This document shows positions 1-9,715 of a stretch of 11,232 bases of DNA, piece after piece. Position 1 is the first letter of the stretch; each line of letters opens with the position of its first letter. Position numbers and translations under genes: made by a program. Source of the DNA: Sedimenticola sp. GTDB lineage: Bacteria > Pseudomonadota > Gammaproteobacteria > Chromatiales > Chromatiaceae. The notes beneath the pieces were generated by a model, which was not told the origin of the DNA, did no database searches, and saw only the letters and a program-made list of their open reading frames with translations. The DNA lies in NCBI GenBank assembly GCA_027023915.1, contig JALVUB010000049.1, positions 1 to 11,232 on the forward strand. Direction: 5' to 3'.

Positions 1-51
1 GCCCCGGACACGGAAGTAGAATCTGCCTTTTCCCGCCACGGCAACAGCAAC

Positions 52-906
52 ATGAGCGCACGCATTCTCGACGGCAAGGCCATCGCGGCCGATCTGAGGA
101 CCACCATCGCCCGCGAGGTGGAGGCGCTACTGGCCGCCGGCGGTCGCGCGCCGGGGCTGGCCGTGATCCTGGTGGGCGAGAACCCCGCCTCCCAGGTCTA
201 TGTGCGCAACAAGGAGAAGGCGTGCAAGGAAGTGGGCTTTCACTCCGAGCTGATCCGCCTGCCGGCCGACACCCCCGAGAGCGAGCTTTTAGCCCTCATC
301 GACCAGCTCAACCACCGGGAGGAGATCGACGGCATCCTGGTGCAGCTGCCGCTGCCGGAGCAGATCGACGAGAACACCGTCATCGAGCGCATCCTCCCCA
401 CCAAGGACGTGGACGGCTTCCACCCCTACAACGTGGGCCGGCTCACCCTGCGCATGCCGCTGCTGCGCCCCTGCACTCCCAAGGGGGTAATGACCATGCT
501 CGAGCGCACCGGCGTGAACCTGGAGGGGCTGGATGCGGTAATCATCGGGCAGTCCAACATCGTCGGCCGCCCAATGGCGTTGGAGCTTTTGATGGCGCGC
601 TGCACCATCACCGTCTGCCACAGCCGCACCAGGGATCTTGCCGACAAGGTGCGCGGCGCCGACCTGCTGGTGGCCGCGGTGGGCCGCCCCGAATTCGTTC
701 CCGGCGACTGGATCAAGCCCGGCGCCATCGTCATCGACGTGGGGATCAACCGGCGCGAGGACGGCAGCCTGTGCGGCGACGTGGATTTCGAGGCAGCGAA
801 GGAGAAGGCCGCCTGGATCACCCCCGTCCCCGGCGGCGTGGGGCCGATGACGGTGGCGACGCTGCTGGAGAACACCCTCCAGGCGGCGAAGCTGCACAAC
901 AACTGA
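52..906 (+). CDS. folD: Bifunctional methylenetetrahydrofolate dehydrogenase / cyclohydrolase FolD
   Basis: This cytoplasmic enzyme of one-carbon metabolism oxidises 5,10-methylene-THF to 5,10-methenyl-THF with NADP+, then hydrolyses it to 10-formyl-THF for purine and fMet-tRNA synthesis. The 284-residue length is normal for the family. Visible family features are the catalytic Y50-x3-K54 pair, Gln98 in VQLPLP, Asp121 in KDVDGFH, the dinucleotide-binding GQSNIVGRP (166-174) and the C-terminal signature PGGVGPMT (260-267). The ATG at 52 gives the standard N-terminus (MSARILDGKAIA), although no clear Shine-Dalgarno lies in front of it. The 51 bases upstream hold no gene I can name, so any promoter probably lies outside the window. 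The stop is only 17 bases before ettA, suggesting co-transcription. Identity is secure from the motifs. Confidence 0.97.
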   Translation: MSARILDGKAIAADLRTTIAREVEALLAAGGRAPGLAVILVGENPASQVYVRNKEKACKEVGFHSELIRLPADTPESELLALIDQLNHREEIDGILVQLPLPEQIDENTVIERILPTKDVDGFHPYNVGRLTLRMPLLRPCTPKGVMTMLERTGVNLEGLDAVIIGQSNIVGRPMALELLMARCTITVCHSRTRDLADKVRGADLLVAAVGRPEFVPGDWIKPGAIVIDVGINRREDGSLCGDVDFEAAKEKAAWITPVPGGVGPMTVATLLENTLQAAKLHNN

Positions 907-923
907 TCACACCGATCCCCAAC

Positions 924-2591
<1,668 letters not shown>

Positions 2592-2599
2592 CGGTTACC

Positions 2600-2663
2600 C
2601 TGTAGGTCGGGCTTCAGCCCGACAGCCAGCCTGCGCCATGTCGGGCTGAAGCCCGACCTACAG
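2600..2663. repeat. REP-like palindrome pair between convergent ettA and msrQ
   Basis: The arms at 2600-2624 and 2639-2663 are a perfect 25-base inverted repeat with a 14-base spacer. Each arm contains the shorter palindrome GTCGGGCTTCAGCCCGAC, so it can fold as two small hairpins or one long one. The unit GTAGGTCGGGCTTCAGCCCGAC resembles REP/BIME repeats dispersed in many gammaproteobacterial genomes (family knowledge). Related copies lie at 3284-3380. It sits between the 3' ends of ettA (+) and msrQ (-), a typical REP position, and may stop or stabilise both transcripts. No T-tract follows either side, so it is not a classic intrinsic terminator. Confidence 0.9.
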
Positions 2664-2699
2664 GAGTGTTCTCTCCGGTAGAAGGGTGAGGTGAGGGGT

Positions 2700-3278
2700 T
2701 CAACCATCCCACCGCTTCAGCGGCAACCTCAACCCCATCAACACCGCAAACACCCCCAGGTAGATCAGCGGCTCGCGCACGTCGGCCTTCACCAGCCACC
2801 AGTAGTGGAGCACCCCCAGCAGCGCCGCCACGTAGGCCAGCCGGTGGAGCCGTTTCCAGTTGGCGCCCAGGCGGCGCATGCTGAAGGCGTTGGAAGTGAC
2901 CGCCAGAGCCAGCAGGATCAGCAACGCGGCAAAGCCCACCATGATGTAAGGGCGCTTGGAAAGATCCTCCAGCACCAGGCCCCACATCAGCTCTCGATCG
3001 AGCGCCAGCCAGATGGTGAAGTGGAGTACCGCGTAGAAGAAGCTGAACAGCCCCAACATCCGCCGCCAGAGCACCGGCCGCCGCCAGCCGGTGAGCCGCC
3101 GCAAAGGGGTGATGGCAAGTGTCACCAGCAACAGCCGCAGGGTCCAGTCGCCGGTGCCGTGGAGCAGGGCCTCCACGGGGTTGGGCTGCAAGGCACCGCT
3201 GTAGAGGCCCCACAAGAGCCGGGCCAGGGGCAGGAGGCAGAGGAGAAATAGGGATGGTTTGACGAATCTCACCCACAT
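2700..3278 (-). CDS. msrQ: MsrQ, haem-binding membrane subunit of the periplasmic methionine sulfoxide reductase
   Basis: MsrQ (formerly YedZ) is an inner-membrane haem b protein that passes electrons from the respiratory chain or flavin reductase to periplasmic MsrP. The 192-residue product has several hydrophobic helices (roughly 8-28, 47-60, 74-93, 110-128, 146-164 and 170-185). It also has the family histidines His86 (VLHF), His145 (WKRLHRLAYV) and His158 (LHYWWLVK), likely haem ligands. The frame stays open another 39 codons upstream, but that extension reads through the REP-like palindromes, so I place the start at the ATG at 3278. A GTG two codons further in has a better-spaced GGAAG and is a real alternative. 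It lies downstream of msrP on the same strand, separated by 127 bases of palindromic DNA rather than the usual tight junction. Confidence 0.94.
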   Translation of the reverse strand: MWVRFVKPSLFLLCLLPLARLLWGLYSGALQPNPVEALLHGTGDWTLRLLLVTLAITPLRRLTGWRRPVLWRRMLGLFSFFYAVLHFTIWLALDRELMWGLVLEDLSKRPYIMVGFAALLILLALAVTSNAFSMRRLGANWKRLHRLAYVAALLGVLHYWWLVKADVREPLIYLGVFAVLMGLRLPLKRWDG

Positions 3279-3283
3279 CTTCC

Positions 3284-3380
3284 GCAGGTCGGGCTTCGGC
3301 CCGACTGAATAACCAATAATGCTTGGAGGCCAGCTGGCCCGGGAAAGCATTCCAGTTGTCGGGCTGAAGCCCGGCCTACC
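3284..3380. repeat. REP-like composite palindrome between msrP and msrQ
   Basis: Two inverted copies of the unit seen at 2600-2663 occur at 3284-3305 (core GTCGGGCTTCGGCCCGAC) and 3358-3380 (GTCGGGCTGAAGCCCGGCC), differing by a few bases. They are separated by 52 bases that are themselves palindromic: AATGCTT at 3318-3324 pairs with AAGCATT at 3345-3351 and encloses the perfect 12-mer GGCCAGCTGGCC at 3328-3339. The arrangement resembles a BIME. Because it lies inside the presumed msrP-msrQ message, it could act in mRNA processing, attenuation or 3' protection of msrP. That role is inference. Confidence 0.85.
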
Positions 3381-3405
3381 GGATCCAGGCGGCATTGTCG
3401 GGTAA

Positions 3406-4338
<933 letters not shown>

Positions 4339-4406
4339 GGGATGCTCCTGATCGGGACTCTTCCTTCAAGAGACCAGCCAAACCGCTTTCTTGTTTCACG
4401 GATTCA

Positions 4407-4435
4407 GGGCACCCCGAAAAAATTTCGAGGCGCCC
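4407..4435. repeat. Hairpin element, copy 1 (related to 7819-7847)
   Basis: Read on the minus strand, GGGCGCCTCGA (4435-4425) pairs with TCGGGGTGCCC (4417-4407) over 11 pairs, two of them G-U, around a T-rich loop. The 16-mer GAAGGGCGCCTCGAAA (4438-4423, minus) recurs exactly at 7819-7834 on the plus strand, in a hairpin whose 3' arm also ends GGTGCCC. It lies just past the stop of the ompA-like gene and before msrP. No T-run follows the stem, so I read it as a dispersed hairpin repeat that may still act as a weak or Rho-assisted terminator. Confidence 0.7.
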
Positions 4436-4442
4436 TTCTCCG

Positions 4443-5129
4443 TCAATAGTAGCGTGGAGACTCCGCCGCTTTCTGTTCGTTTCCTTTCTCGATGGGCCGC
4501 AGATAGATCTCGACCCGCCGGTTGAGCTGACGCCCCGCCTCGGTGTCGTTGGTGGCGCGAGGCTCGCGCTCGCCCCGCCCCTCGGTGCGGATGCGGGACC
4601 TGTCAACACCACGGGACACCAGATAGTCGGCCACCGCCTCGGCGCGATCCTCGGAGAGCCGCTGGTTGTACTCTTCCGAACCAACGCTGTCGGTATGGCC
4701 GATCACATGCACCATGGTCTTGTCATATTTTCGGATCACCTCGGCCATGCGGTCCAGCGCATCGGCAAAGCCGGGATTGATCTTGGCGCTGTCGAAATCG
4801 AAAGAAACCTTGGACGCCAAGGTAAGTTTCAAGGTGTCATCCGGCATGCGCTGCACTTCCACGTTGCCGGCGGCACGTTCCTTGGCCAGCTTCTGCTCCA
4901 TTTCACGCTGCTGCTGGTCCATGTAGTGACCGATTGCGCCACCGGCCAGGGCACCCAGAACGGCGCCAACCCATTTGCCGTCGCCATGGTTGATCTGATG
5001 ACCGATCACGGCTCCCGCCACCGCGCCAATGGCAGCACCTGTCGCCGCCTTGGGATTCTGTTGCATGGTTTCACATCCTCCCAGTCCAACGGTCAGGGAA
5101 ACCAGGGTAACACCCAATATCCTTTTCAT
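4443..5129 (-). CDS. OmpA-family outer-membrane lipoprotein with glycine-zipper domain (YiaD-like)
   Basis: This is a probable outer-membrane lipoprotein anchoring the envelope to peptidoglycan. The 228-residue precursor has a lipoprotein signal peptide ending in LGGC, with Cys19 as the lipidation site and Glu20 at +2, compatible with outer-membrane sorting. A glycine-zipper segment follows (about 28-70: GAAIGAVAGAVIG, then GAVLGALAGGAIG), then a short coiled linker (71-88) and an OmpA C-terminal domain (about 105-212). The peptidoglycan-binding signature is present: GHTDSVG (144-150) with Asp147, N-x-x-LS-x-x-RA with Arg162, and NRRVEI (203-208). The order matches E. coli YiaD. The ATG at 5129 has GAGG ten bases upstream, and a promoter-like pair sits further up. 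It is divergent from the DUF1631 gene. Family assignment is firm; the exact role and symbol are left open. Confidence 0.93.
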   Translation of the reverse strand: MKRILGVTLVSLTVGLGGCETMQQNPKAATGAAIGAVAGAVIGHQINHGDGKWVGAVLGALAGGAIGHYMDQQQREMEQKLAKERAAGNVEVQRMPDDTLKLTLASKVSFDFDSAKINPGFADALDRMAEVIRKYDKTMVHVIGHTDSVGSEEYNQRLSEDRAEAVADYLVSRGVDRSRIRTEGRGEREPRATNDTEAGRQLNRRVEIYLRPIEKGNEQKAAESPRYY

Positions 5130-5165
5130 TGTGTTTTTACCTCGTAAAACAGATGAGACAGCCGA

Positions 5166-5195
5166 ATCATAGCTAGATCAAAGCACGAATAACAA
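5166..5195 (-). promoter_or_regulatory. Probable sigma70 promoter for the OmpA-family lipoprotein gene
   Basis: On the minus strand TTGTTA (5195-5190) and TATGAT (5171-5166) are separated by 18 bases. The -10 box matches consensus at five of six positions and the -35 at four. The predicted start near 5158 would give a leader of roughly 30 bases containing the GAGG ribosome site. It is a motif match only. Confidence 0.5.
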
Positions 5196-5226
5196 CCAGC
5201 GATTGACTGTTTTTCCGGCTCCTCGA

Positions 5227-5255
5227 TTGATCCACCCCCCAAACTGAATCACAAT
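5227..5255 (+). promoter_or_regulatory. Possible promoter for the DUF1631-PilZ pair
   Basis: TTGATC (5227-5232) and CACAAT (5250-5255) lie 17 bases apart upstream of the GTG start at 5289, each matching consensus at four of six positions. A second candidate -35, TTGACT at 5203-5208, has no good partner. Evidence is weak, but the divergent arrangement with the lipoprotein gene requires a plus-strand promoter in this 159-base gap. Confidence 0.3.
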
Positions 5256-5288
5256 AGCAGGAATGTACACCCGCAGGGACGAAGTACG

Positions 5289-7424
5289 GTGACCATTCAT
5301 TACAAGTTTCGCGACCTGCTTGCCGACTGGCAAAAAGAGGCCATCGAACTGCTCGGCAAGAAATTCCGCGAGCTGTTGCGCAGCAGCGACTTTGTACTGG
5401 CGGATTTCGCAGAGAAGGCGGAAAACGCGCGGATCCGAGGCCATTTTTTCGAAGCCCAGCGTGAAATCTGGGTAAAAATGGAGGATCTCTCTCTCGATTT
5501 CACCGACTTGCTCACCAAGAAACTTCGGGAATTTCCCGCTGAACAGGAGCAGCATTCGCCACAGTTCTGGGATGGCACTCTCAGCCTGGTCAATATCGAC
5601 CTGTATGAGCGCAATCTGGTATTGCAAACCATGGCGGACCGGGCCCAGCGGGACAACATGCATGAACTCTATCCCCTGGCCAAGCGGCTGGCTGTCATCA
5701 ATTACGGTCAACCGGTGAGCCTGGAGCAGATCCCCGCCTCGCCCCACCAGCTCTGCGATCTTTTCTCCCGCTGCGTCAATCGCCTGACCATCGAAAAAGA
5801 TGCGCTGCTGGTTCTGTACACCTTGTTCGACAAGCATGTGCTATCGGCTCTGCCCCAACTTTACGCCCATCTCAACCAGATACTCATCAATGCCGGCATC
5901 CTGCCCACTTTCAAATATGAAGTGAGACCCATTGGATGGCGAAGAAAAAGCGGCATTCTGGCTGACGACGACCACCCGACAACACGAGCGCAGCTGGCCG
6001 AAGAGACCATGAAGCGCATTCACGAGTTGTTGCGAGCCAATCGTTCCCGCAAGCGCAAAAAGGTTCCTCTTCCCACCAAGGCCCACTCCGCCACCTCCAG
6101 GGAACTAGTAGAGGCGGTCAATGCCGCCTTGCAACAGCACGACCTCTTCGACAGCAGCCAACTGTTGGACAGCAGCGCAGGGTCGGACGCCGTCAAGCGA
6201 GCTCAGGCGGCCATGTTGGAACAACGTAAAACCATCAAACAACAAGTGGGCGAGAACCGCTTGATCGACGATCAGGAGGACATCATCGACCTGGTGGGGC
6301 TGCTGTTCGAGGAGATGCTGGACGACAACACCATACCCAACGCGGCCAAGGCGCTTCTGGGTTACCTCTACACCCCCTATATCAAAATTGCCCTGAGCGA
6401 CGGAGACTTCTTTTCCAACCCGGAACATCCGGCCAGGCTCTTCCTGGAAAAAGCGATCGCTGCATCGGCCATCTGGGTGGATGAATCCAACCTGGAGGAA
6501 GGCATCTACCCCTTCCTTAAAAAAACCGTTTACAACATCGTGCGCATGCGCAAGCAGAGCCGAGACGACTTCAAGGGCTACCTGGAAACGCTCGGTGAAG
6601 AGGTCTCGCTCCGGGAACACAAGTTCCAGTTGGTGGAAAAACGTAAAGTGGAAGCCGAAATCAGCAAGGAACAGCTGCTCAAGACCAAGGAGAAGGCACG
6701 CCGGGTTACCGCGGAACTGTTCGGCGGGAAGCCGATACCCGTCTATTGCGAAAAATTCATCAAAGAGCTGTGGGTGGACTATCTCACCCTTTTGCAACTG
6801 CGGGACCAGGGTGATGAACACGCCCAGCAGTGGCGCGAGGCCATGGCGCTGGGGCGCCGGATCCGTGAAATTATCTTCTCCCGGGAAAGCGGTCCGGAAA
6901 GGTCAACACGGGTTGACTCCCTGTCGCGCCACCTCTCCCGCCAGATCGGTCTGCTGCTCCCCCACCACGAACGCAAGTTAAAGGATTTTGTGGAGGCACT
7001 ACGCAATCCGCCGGCGGCGGGCACCACGCTGACATTCACTCTGGACAAAAAGAAAGCGGAAGACGCCTCCCCTGACGACAAGAAGGAAAAGCCGAATCAG
7101 CAAAATTCGGAACTTTATCAACAGCTGCGACAACTGCCAAAGGGAACCTGGTTCGAATTCAATGCGGGCAGCGCTGAAAGCTACCGGGCCAGGCTCTCCT
7201 GGTACAACCCCATGACCGACCACTTTCTTTTCATGACGCCAAGACAGAGAAAGTCCATAGTGCTGGATATCGACAAGCTGGCCGAGGACGTTCTTAACGG
7301 CAGCGTGGTCTATTTCACTGACATCAAGCGTTCTTTCTGGAACAGGGCAATGACGCATATCCACTCTTTCCTCGAAGAAAAGCTCAACGACTCCAAAACC
7401 CCGGAACAACAATCTGAAACATGA
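5289..7424 (+). CDS. DUF1631 family protein of unknown function
   Basis: The 711-residue protein has no signal peptide or membrane segment and is probably cytoplasmic. I recognise it as DUF1631 by its N-terminal block (about 32-68: SDFVLADFAEKAENARIRG then HFFEAQREI). The C-terminal block (about 616-685) fits too: GTWFEF (619-624), RARLSWYNP, FLFMTPRQRKSIVLDID. That C-terminal segment looks like a small beta-barrel of PilZ-like character, an inference from pattern only. The middle is mostly predicted helix, with a very basic patch around residues 247-262 (RANRSRKRKK) and a charged heptad-like stretch near 430-480. The start is GTG with AGGGA nine bases upstream (5275-5279); no in-frame ATG gives a full N-terminus. 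It overlaps the PilZ gene by ATGA, implying translational coupling. Some members have been labelled thymidine phosphorylase, for which I see no support. Base composition is less GC-rich than folD, ettA and mnmA. Confidence 0.82.
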   Translation: MTIHYKFRDLLADWQKEAIELLGKKFRELLRSSDFVLADFAEKAENARIRGHFFEAQREIWVKMEDLSLDFTDLLTKKLREFPAEQEQHSPQFWDGTLSLVNIDLYERNLVLQTMADRAQRDNMHELYPLAKRLAVINYGQPVSLEQIPASPHQLCDLFSRCVNRLTIEKDALLVLYTLFDKHVLSALPQLYAHLNQILINAGILPTFKYEVRPIGWRRKSGILADDDHPTTRAQLAEETMKRIHELLRANRSRKRKKVPLPTKAHSATSRELVEAVNAALQQHDLFDSSQLLDSSAGSDAVKRAQAAMLEQRKTIKQQVGENRLIDDQEDIIDLVGLLFEEMLDDNTIPNAAKALLGYLYTPYIKIALSDGDFFSNPEHPARLFLEKAIAASAIWVDESNLEEGIYPFLKKTVYNIVRMRKQSRDDFKGYLETLGEEVSLREHKFQLVEKRKVEAEISKEQLLKTKEKARRVTAELFGGKPIPVYCEKFIKELWVDYLTLLQLRDQGDEHAQQWREAMALGRRIREIIFSRESGPERSTRVDSLSRHLSRQIGLLLPHHERKLKDFVEALRNPPAAGTTLTFTLDKKKAEDASPDDKKEKPNQQNSELYQQLRQLPKGTWFEFNAGSAESYRARLSWYNPMTDHFLFMTPRQRKSIVLDIDKLAEDVLNGSVVYFTDIKRSFWNRAMTHIHSFLEEKLNDSKTPEQQSET

Positions 7425-7762
7425 ATGAGAACAAAAGAAAAACGGAACGCTTTCCCACCAAAGCGGGACTGCAAGCCATCAACAGCATCGACAACGGCAC
7501 GCTCGGCATACTCATCAACCTCTCCACCTCCGGCTTCATGCTGATGTCGGGAGCCGACAGCCCCGAACCGGACAGCATCTACCAGCTCAAGCTCGTCGAC
7601 ACACTGGACAATGAACTGAACATCACCGTGGGAGCCACTTGTGTCTGGCGCGAAGAAGCCAGCACCAATGACAGCTACTGGTGCGGCTTCAAATTCCTCG
7701 ATGTCCCACCGGAGGCACAGCAGGCGTTGAATGACTATCTGTCACAACTTATTGAAGAATAA
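7421..7762 (+). CDS. Single-domain PilZ protein, predicted cyclic-di-GMP binder
   Basis: This 113-residue stand-alone PilZ domain has both halves of the cyclic-di-GMP signature: R-x3-R (Arg6 to Arg10 in KRKTERF) and N-x-S-x2-G (N33-LSTS-G38), followed by beta strands such as INLSTSGFML and TVGATCVWRE. Such proteins usually relay the second messenger to motility, adhesion or exopolysaccharide machinery through a partner (family knowledge). Here the likely partner is the DUF1631 protein, whose stop codon overlaps this start (ATGA at 7421-7424). Only a weak CGGAA precedes the start, so coupled translation is likely. There is no nearby diguanylate cyclase, phosphodiesterase, flagellar or pilus gene to name the output. 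No clear intrinsic terminator follows, and the next element is the cspD promoter. Confidence 0.9.
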   Translation: MNENKRKTERFPTKAGLQAINSIDNGTLGILINLSTSGFMLMSGADSPEPDSIYQLKLVDTLDNELNITVGATCVWREEASTNDSYWCGFKFLDVPPEAQQALNDYLSQLIEE

Positions 7763-7779
7763 TAAAATTTTCGAATCAT

Positions 7780-7808
7780 TTGACGATCGGCCCATCCTGA
7801 CCTATTTT
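7780..7808 (+). promoter_or_regulatory. Probable sigma70 promoter for the structured leader and cspD
   Basis: TTGACG (7780-7785, five of six to consensus) and TATTTT (7803-7808, four of six) are separated by exactly 17 bases. The predicted start, about 7814-7816, is only a few bases before the first hairpin arm at 7822. The hairpin array would therefore be transcribed from its very beginning, giving a leader of about 280 bases. Motif match only. Confidence 0.55.
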
Positions 7809-7818
7809 TGAATATGCT

Positions 7819-7847
7819 GAAGGGCGCCTCGAAAAATTGAGGTGCCC
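7819..7847. repeat. Hairpin element, copy 2 (related to 4407-4438)
   Basis: GGGCGCCTC (7822-7830) pairs with GAGGTGCCC (7839-7847) through one G-U pair, around an A/T loop. Bases 7819-7834 are identical to the minus-strand 16-mer at 4438-4423, and both copies end in GGTGCCC with the G-U at the same stem position. This is the first hairpin of the cspD leader. Confidence 0.7.
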
Positions 7848-8080
7848 GCGCGGGATAGGGGGGCCGCTGTTTTCAATCACGCACGGGATTGAAAATGAAG
7901 CAAATCGGAAACCGCGTTTTCGGCTTGCGTGGAGAAAAATTGCCAGGATTTTTCGAGATCCCCCAAAATCAATGGCTTGGAGCCATTGGTTTTGCCGGCA
8001 CATCCATGTGCCGGAGGAAGACCTGAATTTTTCAGACCTTCCCTAACAACAACAAACCAGTTCCACCAGCAAGAAGTAAC

Positions 8081-8086
8081 AGGAGG
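8081..8086 (+). promoter_or_regulatory. Strong Shine-Dalgarno of cspD
   Basis: AGGAGG is seven bases before the ATG at 8094, the strongest ribosome site in the window. It fixes the start against an in-frame extension that would run back to 7929 through the hairpin array. It sits in an A/C-rich, apparently open stretch. Confidence 0.9.
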
Positions 8087-8093
8087 ATGTACC

Positions 8094-8306
8094 ATGCCCA
8101 GTGGGGTAGTAAAGTGGTTCAATAACGCAAAAGGATACGGCTTCGTCACCCCAGACGAGGGCGGCGAAGATGTTTTCGTTCATTTCACAGCCATTGAAAT
8201 GGACGGCTACAAAACGCTCAAGGAAGGCGAGGCCGTAGAATTCGACATCGAGCGTGGGCCAAAGGGTCTGCATGCGCAGAACCTGAGGCACATCGGCGAC
8301 AAATAG
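8094..8306 (+). CDS. cspD: Cold-shock domain protein, CspD-like
   Basis: This 70-residue single-stranded nucleic-acid-binding protein consists of one cold-shock domain. RNP1 is KGYGFV (13-18) and RNP2 is VFVHF (27-31), with aromatic residues Trp8, Phe9, Tyr15, Phe17, Phe28 and Phe31 available for base stacking. MDGYKTLKEGEAVEFD and RGPKG in the second half resemble E. coli CspD (MDGYRTLK, QGPKG) more than CspA. Position supports this: in Pseudomonas and relatives cspD lies beside icd, with clpS-clpA on the other side. Here that other side instead holds PilZ-DUF1631. E. coli CspD is a stationary-phase replication inhibitor rather than a cold-induced protein. The long leader suggests post-transcriptional control here. 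It is monocistronic, ending at a strong terminator. Confidence 0.88.
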   Translation: MPSGVVKWFNNAKGYGFVTPDEGGEDVFVHFTAIEMDGYKTLKEGEAVEFDIERGPKGLHAQNLRHIGDK

Positions 8307-8328
8307 CGTTTTTGGCCACTCAGACTTG

Positions 8329-8366
8329 AAAAGCCTGTCCCAAAGCCCCGGGACAGGCTTTTCTTT
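8329..8366. terminator. Intrinsic terminator between convergent cspD and icd
   Basis: AAAAGCCTGTCCC (8329-8341) and GGGACAGGCTTTT (8350-8362) form a perfect 13-bp stem with an 8-base loop, followed by CTTT. The A-run on the 5' arm gives a T-run when read from the minus strand, so it can serve both cspD and icd, which ends 32 bases to the right. Confidence 0.92.
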
Positions 8367-8397
8367 AGCAGGATGTTAATCCGCTGTTTCCGAAAGC

Positions 8398-9654
<1,257 letters not shown>

Positions 9655-9686
9655 GGACAGGTTCCTTTGGATGTTGCAACCGGCGC

Positions 9687-9695
9687 ATTCTATCA
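9687..9695 (-). promoter_or_regulatory. Extended -10 promoter for icd
   Basis: Minus-strand TGATAGAAT (9695-9687) fits the extended -10 pattern TGn-TATAAT with one change. Transcription would start near 9680, giving a 26-base leader that carries the AAGGAA site. No good -35 box is visible, which extended -10 promoters can tolerate. It is the mirror image of the nudJ element. Confidence 0.45.
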
Positions 9696-9706
9696 CCCAT
9701 CTCCCC

Positions 9707-9715
9707 TGATAGAAT
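9707..9715 (+). promoter_or_regulatory. Extended -10 promoter for nudJ-mnmA
   Basis: TGATAGAAT lies six bases before the nudJ ATG. With usual spacing the first transcribed base would be at or next to 9722, so the message would be leaderless. The absence of any Shine-Dalgarno before nudJ agrees with this. The element is one arm of the 10-base inverted repeat 9686-9695/9707-9716. Confidence 0.42.

Larger units (their letters stand above)
7816..8093 (+). promoter_or_regulatory. Structured leader or RNA element upstream of cspD (seven consecutive hairpins)
   Basis: No convincing gene lies here. Seven stems follow one another, arm positions given: A 7822-7830/7839-7847 (one G-U); B 7870-7878/7887-7895 (perfect 9 bp, TTTTCAATC/GATTGAAAA); C 7900-7912/7916-7928 (13 positions, one mismatch, two G-U); D 7934-7940/7948-7954 (perfect 7 bp); E 7964-7977/7981-7994 (14 pairs, one G-U); F 7995-8003/8006-8014 (CCGGCACAT/ATGTGCCGG); G 8016-8027/8031-8042 (5 bp, 2-base mismatch, 5 bp). 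Then comes an A/C-rich linker 8043-8080 that looks unpaired, and the Shine-Dalgarno. E, F and G abut with zero or one base between them. It could be a long temperature- or growth-phase-responsive 5' UTR, a separate small RNA, or a dispersed palindromic element. I do not recognise an Rfam family and see no E. coli-type cold box. Confidence 0.6.

Noticed and set aside
3279..3395. N-terminal extension of MsrQ by 39 residues
   Set aside because: The extra codons are made of REP-like palindrome sequence and do not resemble the MsrQ N-terminus.
4407..4440. Intrinsic terminator for the ompA-like gene
   Set aside because: The stem is present, but no T-run follows on either strand, and the match to 7819-7847 points to a repeat.
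5289..7424. Thymidine phosphorylase annotation sometimes attached to this family
   Set aside because: None of the glycine-rich phosphate-binding or catalytic motifs of pyrimidine phosphorylases is visible.
7850..7866. G-rich run as a possible G-quadruplex
   Set aside because: Only GGG and one GGGGGG run are close enough, so four separated G-tracts are not available.
7837..8046. Short open frames on both strands within the hairpin array (for example a 69-codon frame on the plus strand)
   Set aside because: Their residues are dictated by the palindromes, they lack ribosome sites, and stem structure explains the sequence better. A repeated-element origin is discussed as a finding instead.
7929..8093. 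N-terminal extension of cspD to a 125-residue protein
   Set aside because: AGGAGG at the correct distance from the ATG at 8094 and the normal 70-residue cold-shock fold fix the internal start.
7763..8093. CRISPR-like array
   Set aside because: The palindromes differ from one another in sequence and there are no equal-length spacers.
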